This document shows, one piece after another, positions 6,291 to 8,528 of a stretch of DNA of 8,528 nucleotides. Under the pieces are notes generated by a model, which was given only the letters and a program-made list of their open reading frames with translations, was not told the origin of the DNA and made no database searches. The first letter of the stretch is position 1, and each line of letters begins with the position of its first letter. The position numbers and the translations under genes are program-made. The stretch comes from Candidatus Zixiibacteriota bacterium (GTDB lineage: Bacteria; Zixibacteria; MSB-5A5; GN15; PGXB01), in NCBI GenBank assembly GCA_024230695.1, contig JAAERC010000927.1:1-8528 (forward strand), read 5' to 3'.

Positions 6291-7350
6291 AAAGTTAAAT
6301 ATTGATGTTGTTGCTTTTGACGCCGGAGGCGCAGAACTATTGGCATCGATTGTAAAACATGAGTCGGATAAGTACAATTGGCGGCTAATAACACCGAATA
6401 ATTCTCCGGCCAGAGCTATTTTTGAGCGAAAAGGTTTATCAAAATTGGTCTGCGATAATTTTGAGCCGGAAGATATTTGTCACTTATGGAATAAAGCAAA
6501 ACCAGATTATCTTTTCTGCGGAACAGGTTCAAATGGATTTGAGTTACCTTTTATAAGAAAAGCGAAGCATCACGAAATCACTTCGGTTGCATTTCTTGAC
6601 CACTGGATCAATTACCGTGAGCGATTTGGTTACCCAGAATCTGATTGGACAGACAACAAACCGGATATTTTTGCACTATCAGACAATCGCGCGTATGTAT
6701 TGGCGGAGAAATTGAATCTGGGGGAATTAGTTCAAATTAAAAATTATTATATGGCCGATTTGTTATCAGAGCTGAACTTGCTTGAATCAAAGAACCAAAA
6801 CAGCAAGAGCCTTCTTTTTATTTCTGAGGCGATTGAGGAACATTGCTTAACAAAATATGGCGATGCAAACTTTGTGGGATACACCCAGACACAGATTTTG
6901 ACTGAAATTTTGGATAATTTTCATAGTTTATCTGACAAATTACAATTTGAAAATATAAATATTCGGCTTCATCCGGCTGAGGATAATAATAAATTTGACT
7001 CATTAATAAAAAATTATCCAAATCGACAAATAACTATCGAAAGACCGGGTGATAATCCGCTTAATGAGTCGATAACATCGGCCAAAGCGGTGATCGGGAT
7101 CCAAAGTATGGCTTTGCTAATCGCGTTTTTGTTAAAAAAACCGGTCATATCATATATCCCGATTGATTTATCATGTAGTTTGCCATTGCCAGACGAATGC
7201 TGTCTGCATGAATTAGATACGGTTCCGAAAATTGAAACTATTCCCTGCTTTAAGGCAGATGACGGATTATCTTTTTATGAGAAGTATCCGCTCGATAAAA
7301 TGTTAAATGATGTAGAAAAGAGTTCGTTTGAGCGTCTTGGCAATTATTAA
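6280..7350 (+). CDS. Unassigned protein, possible GT-B glycosyltransferase
   Basis: I do not recognise this 356-residue protein as a named gene. It is soluble, with no signal peptide or membrane helix. The N-terminal half begins VVAFDAGGAELLASIV (10-25) and contains FCGTGSNGFELPF (79-91) and VAFLDHWINYRERF (103-116), like the acceptor-side domain of some capsule and surface-polysaccharide enzymes. The second half has LLFISEAIEEH (178-188), INIRLHPAEDNNKF (226-239) with an HP pair at 231-232, and KAVIGIQSMALLIAFLLKKP (269-288). An HP motif followed by a small-residue/Ser loop near the C-terminus is seen in GT-B sialyltransferase-like and CDP-glycerol-type transferases. Placed directly after pseI, it may transfer pseudaminic acid or a related sugar; this is inference. 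The TTG start at 6280 has GGAG five bases upstream and overlaps pseI by 11 bases. Confidence 0.6.
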   Translation: MKNKKLNIDVVAFDAGGAELLASIVKHESDKYNWRLITPNNSPARAIFERKGLSKLVCDNFEPEDICHLWNKAKPDYLFCGTGSNGFELPFIRKAKHHEITSVAFLDHWINYRERFGYPESDWTDNKPDIFALSDNRAYVLAEKLNLGELVQIKNYYMADLLSELNLLESKNQNSKSLLFISEAIEEHCLTKYGDANFVGYTQTQILTEILDNFHSLSDKLQFENINIRLHPAEDNNKFDSLIKNYPNRQITIERPGDNPLNESITSAKAVIGIQSMALLIAFLLKKPVISYIPIDLSCSLPLPDECCLHELDTVPKIETIPCFKADDGLSFYEKYPLDKMLNDVEKSSFERLGNY

Positions 7351-7375
7351 ATGGAATAATTTGAAAAGTTAAGAC

Positions 7376-7380
7376 AAGGA
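7376..7380 (+). promoter_or_regulatory. Ribosome binding site with unusual spacing
   Basis: AAGGA ends one base before ATG 7382, which is too close for normal initiation. A TTG two codons further (7388) would have a 7-base spacing, so the true start is uncertain by two residues. Confidence 0.5.
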
Positions 7381-7381
7381 C

Positions 7382-8377
7382 ATGTCTTTGTATCAAGCAG
7401 TAATAATTGGATGCGGTGGGATCGGTGGACTTGCAGATGCGCCCGGTGAGAAAAATATTATAAGCCATGCATACGCTTATAGCAGTCATGACAGCTTTGA
7501 GTTAATAGCCGGGTGTGATATTAATCCAGACAATCTAGCACGGTTCAAAACTAAATGGGGCAATAAACTCAGACTTTATTCTGATTATAACGAATTGATC
7601 AACAAGGAATCTTTTGAGATAGTATCGGTCTGTACATCGACTACAACCCACGCCAACATAATTAGTAAATTGCTCACCAAGGATACTATTAGGCTTATTA
7701 TCTGTGAAAAACCATTGGTGGCTTCACTCGATGAGTTGATTCAACTAAAAAATAATCTAAATAAACTCCCTGATAAGAAATTATTGATTAATTTTTCGCG
7801 CCGTTATGATCCGGGATTTCAAGAATTATCCAAAAGAGTAATTAATAATGAATTAGGACAGCCGCAAAGCTTTAATGGTACATTCTGCAAAGGTCTTTAT
7901 CATAATGGTTGTCATATGCTGGAGCTGATTGAATTTCTTATTGGTGATTTAAAAAGCATTAGTGCCATCACGAATAAAATAGCGGATGATGATATTTACG
8001 GGATCTATTCGGTTGAAACAACTGACTGTATCGGAACCATGGTCAATTTTGAGCAGAAGAAGTATTCTATTTTTGAATTAGATATTTATTTTGAAAAAGG
8101 ACGGGTACGTATCACCGAGGGCGGACATCGGCTGGAAATTTTTAGACCAGCTGAATCAAAAATATATGCAGGATATACTGAACTTTACCCGGATGAAATC
8201 ATTGAAGATAGTTTTTATAAACGATCTTATCATATAATAGAAGCGGCGCGATCTTATCTTGAGGAAGATAGTATCGACGGCCGGAAGGTTTTTTATAAAC
8301 ATTTAGAGCTCAGTGAAAAGATGCTAATTATTAAAGAGAAGTTTATTTCAAATATAAAAACAGTTACTTTTAAATAG
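7382..8377 (+). CDS. Gfo/Idh/MocA-family sugar dehydrogenase
   Basis: This 331-residue protein is a more typical Gfo/Idh/MocA member than the one near the window start. QAVIIGCGGIGG (5-16) is the NAD(P)-binding loop. LIAGCDINPDNLARF (41-55) is the second strand with the acidic ribose-binding residue. VSVCTSTTTHANII (81-94) and ICEKPLVASLDEL (107-119) carry the conserved EKP lysine at 110. FNGTFCKGLYHNGCHMLEL (164-182) has His178 at the usual catalytic place and runs into the sheet domain. It probably oxidises a nucleotide-sugar hydroxyl to a ketone, or the reverse. Its partner is likely the aminotransferase starting 18 bases downstream, since such pairs make amino sugars through a keto intermediate (for example the WlbA/WlbE or RifL/RifK pairs). 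The substrate cannot be read from the sequence. The start may be ATG 7382 or TTG 7388. A 31-base gap precedes it. Confidence 0.85.
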   Translation: MSLYQAVIIGCGGIGGLADAPGEKNIISHAYAYSSHDSFELIAGCDINPDNLARFKTKWGNKLRLYSDYNELINKESFEIVSVCTSTTTHANIISKLLTKDTIRLIICEKPLVASLDELIQLKNNLNKLPDKKLLINFSRRYDPGFQELSKRVINNELGQPQSFNGTFCKGLYHNGCHMLELIEFLIGDLKSISAITNKIADDDIYGIYSVETTDCIGTMVNFEQKKYSIFELDIYFEKGRVRITEGGHRLEIFRPAESKIYAGYTELYPDEIIEDSFYKRSYHIIEAARSYLEEDSIDGRKVFYKHLELSEKMLIIKEKFISNIKTVTFK

Positions 8378-8380
8378 CTT

Positions 8381-8385
8381 GGGAG
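8381..8385 (+). promoter_or_regulatory. Ribosome binding site of the last gene
   Basis: GGGAG lies in the 18-base gap after the oxidoreductase, 10 bases before ATG 8396. The spacer is T-rich and slightly long. Confidence 0.5.
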
Positions 8386-8395
8386 ATTTTTATAT

Positions 8396-8528
8396 ATGTC
8401 AAAATTAGCAATCAATGGCGGACCCAAAGTCCGCGAAAAACTATTCCCGGCTTATAAAGTAATCGGTGAAGAAGAAAAAGAGGCTGTTGCCAAAGTTTTG
8501 GATACTGGTATGCTTTCCAGGTATCTTG
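8396..8528 (+). CDS. DegT/DnrJ/EryC1/StrS aminotransferase, N-terminal fragment
   Basis: ATG 8396 opens a frame that continues past the window end; 44 residues are visible. MSKLAINGGPKVREKLFPAY followed by IGEEEKEAVAKVLDTGMLSRYL is the standard opening of PLP-dependent sugar aminotransferases of the DegT/StrS type, in the subgroup that starts with LAINGGPKVR (as in scyllo-inosose or 3-keto-sugar aminotransferases). The catalytic lysine and remaining domains are outside the window. It differs from the PseC-type enzyme at the window start, so the locus has two distinct aminotransferases. Directly following a Gfo/Idh dehydrogenase, it probably aminates the ketone that enzyme makes. It could act on a sugar other than Pse. 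Confidence 0.82.
   Translation, partial: MSKLAINGGPKVREKLFPAYKVIGEEEKEAVAKVLDTGMLSRYL

Noticed and set aside
5994..6394. Two overlapping minus-strand frames opposite pseI and the following gene
   Set aside because: Both are opposite conserved coding sequence, rich in Ser and Leu from reverse reading, and match no family I know.
7351..7381. The 31-base gap before the second Gfo/Idh gene as a terminator or promoter
   Set aside because: No inverted repeat with a T run and no convincing -35/-10 pair is present; it only holds a ribosome site.

Overview
The window is a dense, single-strand stretch of a bacterial surface-glycan locus whose core is the CMP-pseudaminic acid (Pse) pathway. All eleven genes, two of them cut by the window ends, read on the + strand. 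They overlap by 1-14 bases or are separated by 4-31 bases, which suggests one operon. The DNA is AT-rich (clearly below 40% GC by eye), and stops are only TAA or TAG. No ribosomal, tRNA or phylogenetic marker gene is present, so I cannot name the organism. It is a bacterium using the standard bacterial code, with Shine-Dalgarno sites and some GTG/TTG starts. Pse loci usually serve flagellin glycosylation, capsule or LPS O-antigen, but no flagellar, capsule-export or Wzx/Wzy gene is visible to decide which.

Layout: positions 1-261 hold the C-terminal end of a PseC-type aminotransferase. Positions 266-2824 hold three tightly packed redox genes: an aldo/keto reductase, a divergent Gfo/Idh/MocA oxidoreductase and a short-chain dehydrogenase. 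Positions 2818-6290 hold the core block: CMP-nonulosonate synthetase (PseF-like), PseG hydrolase, PseH acetyltransferase and PseI synthase. Positions 6280-7350 hold a protein I cannot assign firmly; it looks like the C-terminal half of a GT-B glycosyltransferase and may attach the sugar. Positions 7382-8377 hold a second Gfo/Idh/MocA oxidoreductase, followed at 8396 by the start of a second DegT/StrS-type aminotransferase that runs off the end.

How they fit together: in the known pathway PseB (not in this window, probably just upstream) and PseC convert UDP-GlcNAc to UDP-4-amino-4,6-dideoxy-L-AltNAc. PseH acetylates N4, PseG removes UDP, PseI condenses the sugar with phosphoenolpyruvate, and PseF activates the product as CMP-Pse. 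The three redox genes are not needed for this scheme, yet they sit inside it with overlapping stops and starts. That suggests a modified nonulosonate or a second precursor made in step with Pse. The last two genes (sugar dehydrogenase plus aminotransferase) look like a separate keto-then-amino sugar module.

There is no non-coding stretch longer than 31 bases, and I see no promoter, terminator, repeat array, mobile element or RNA gene.
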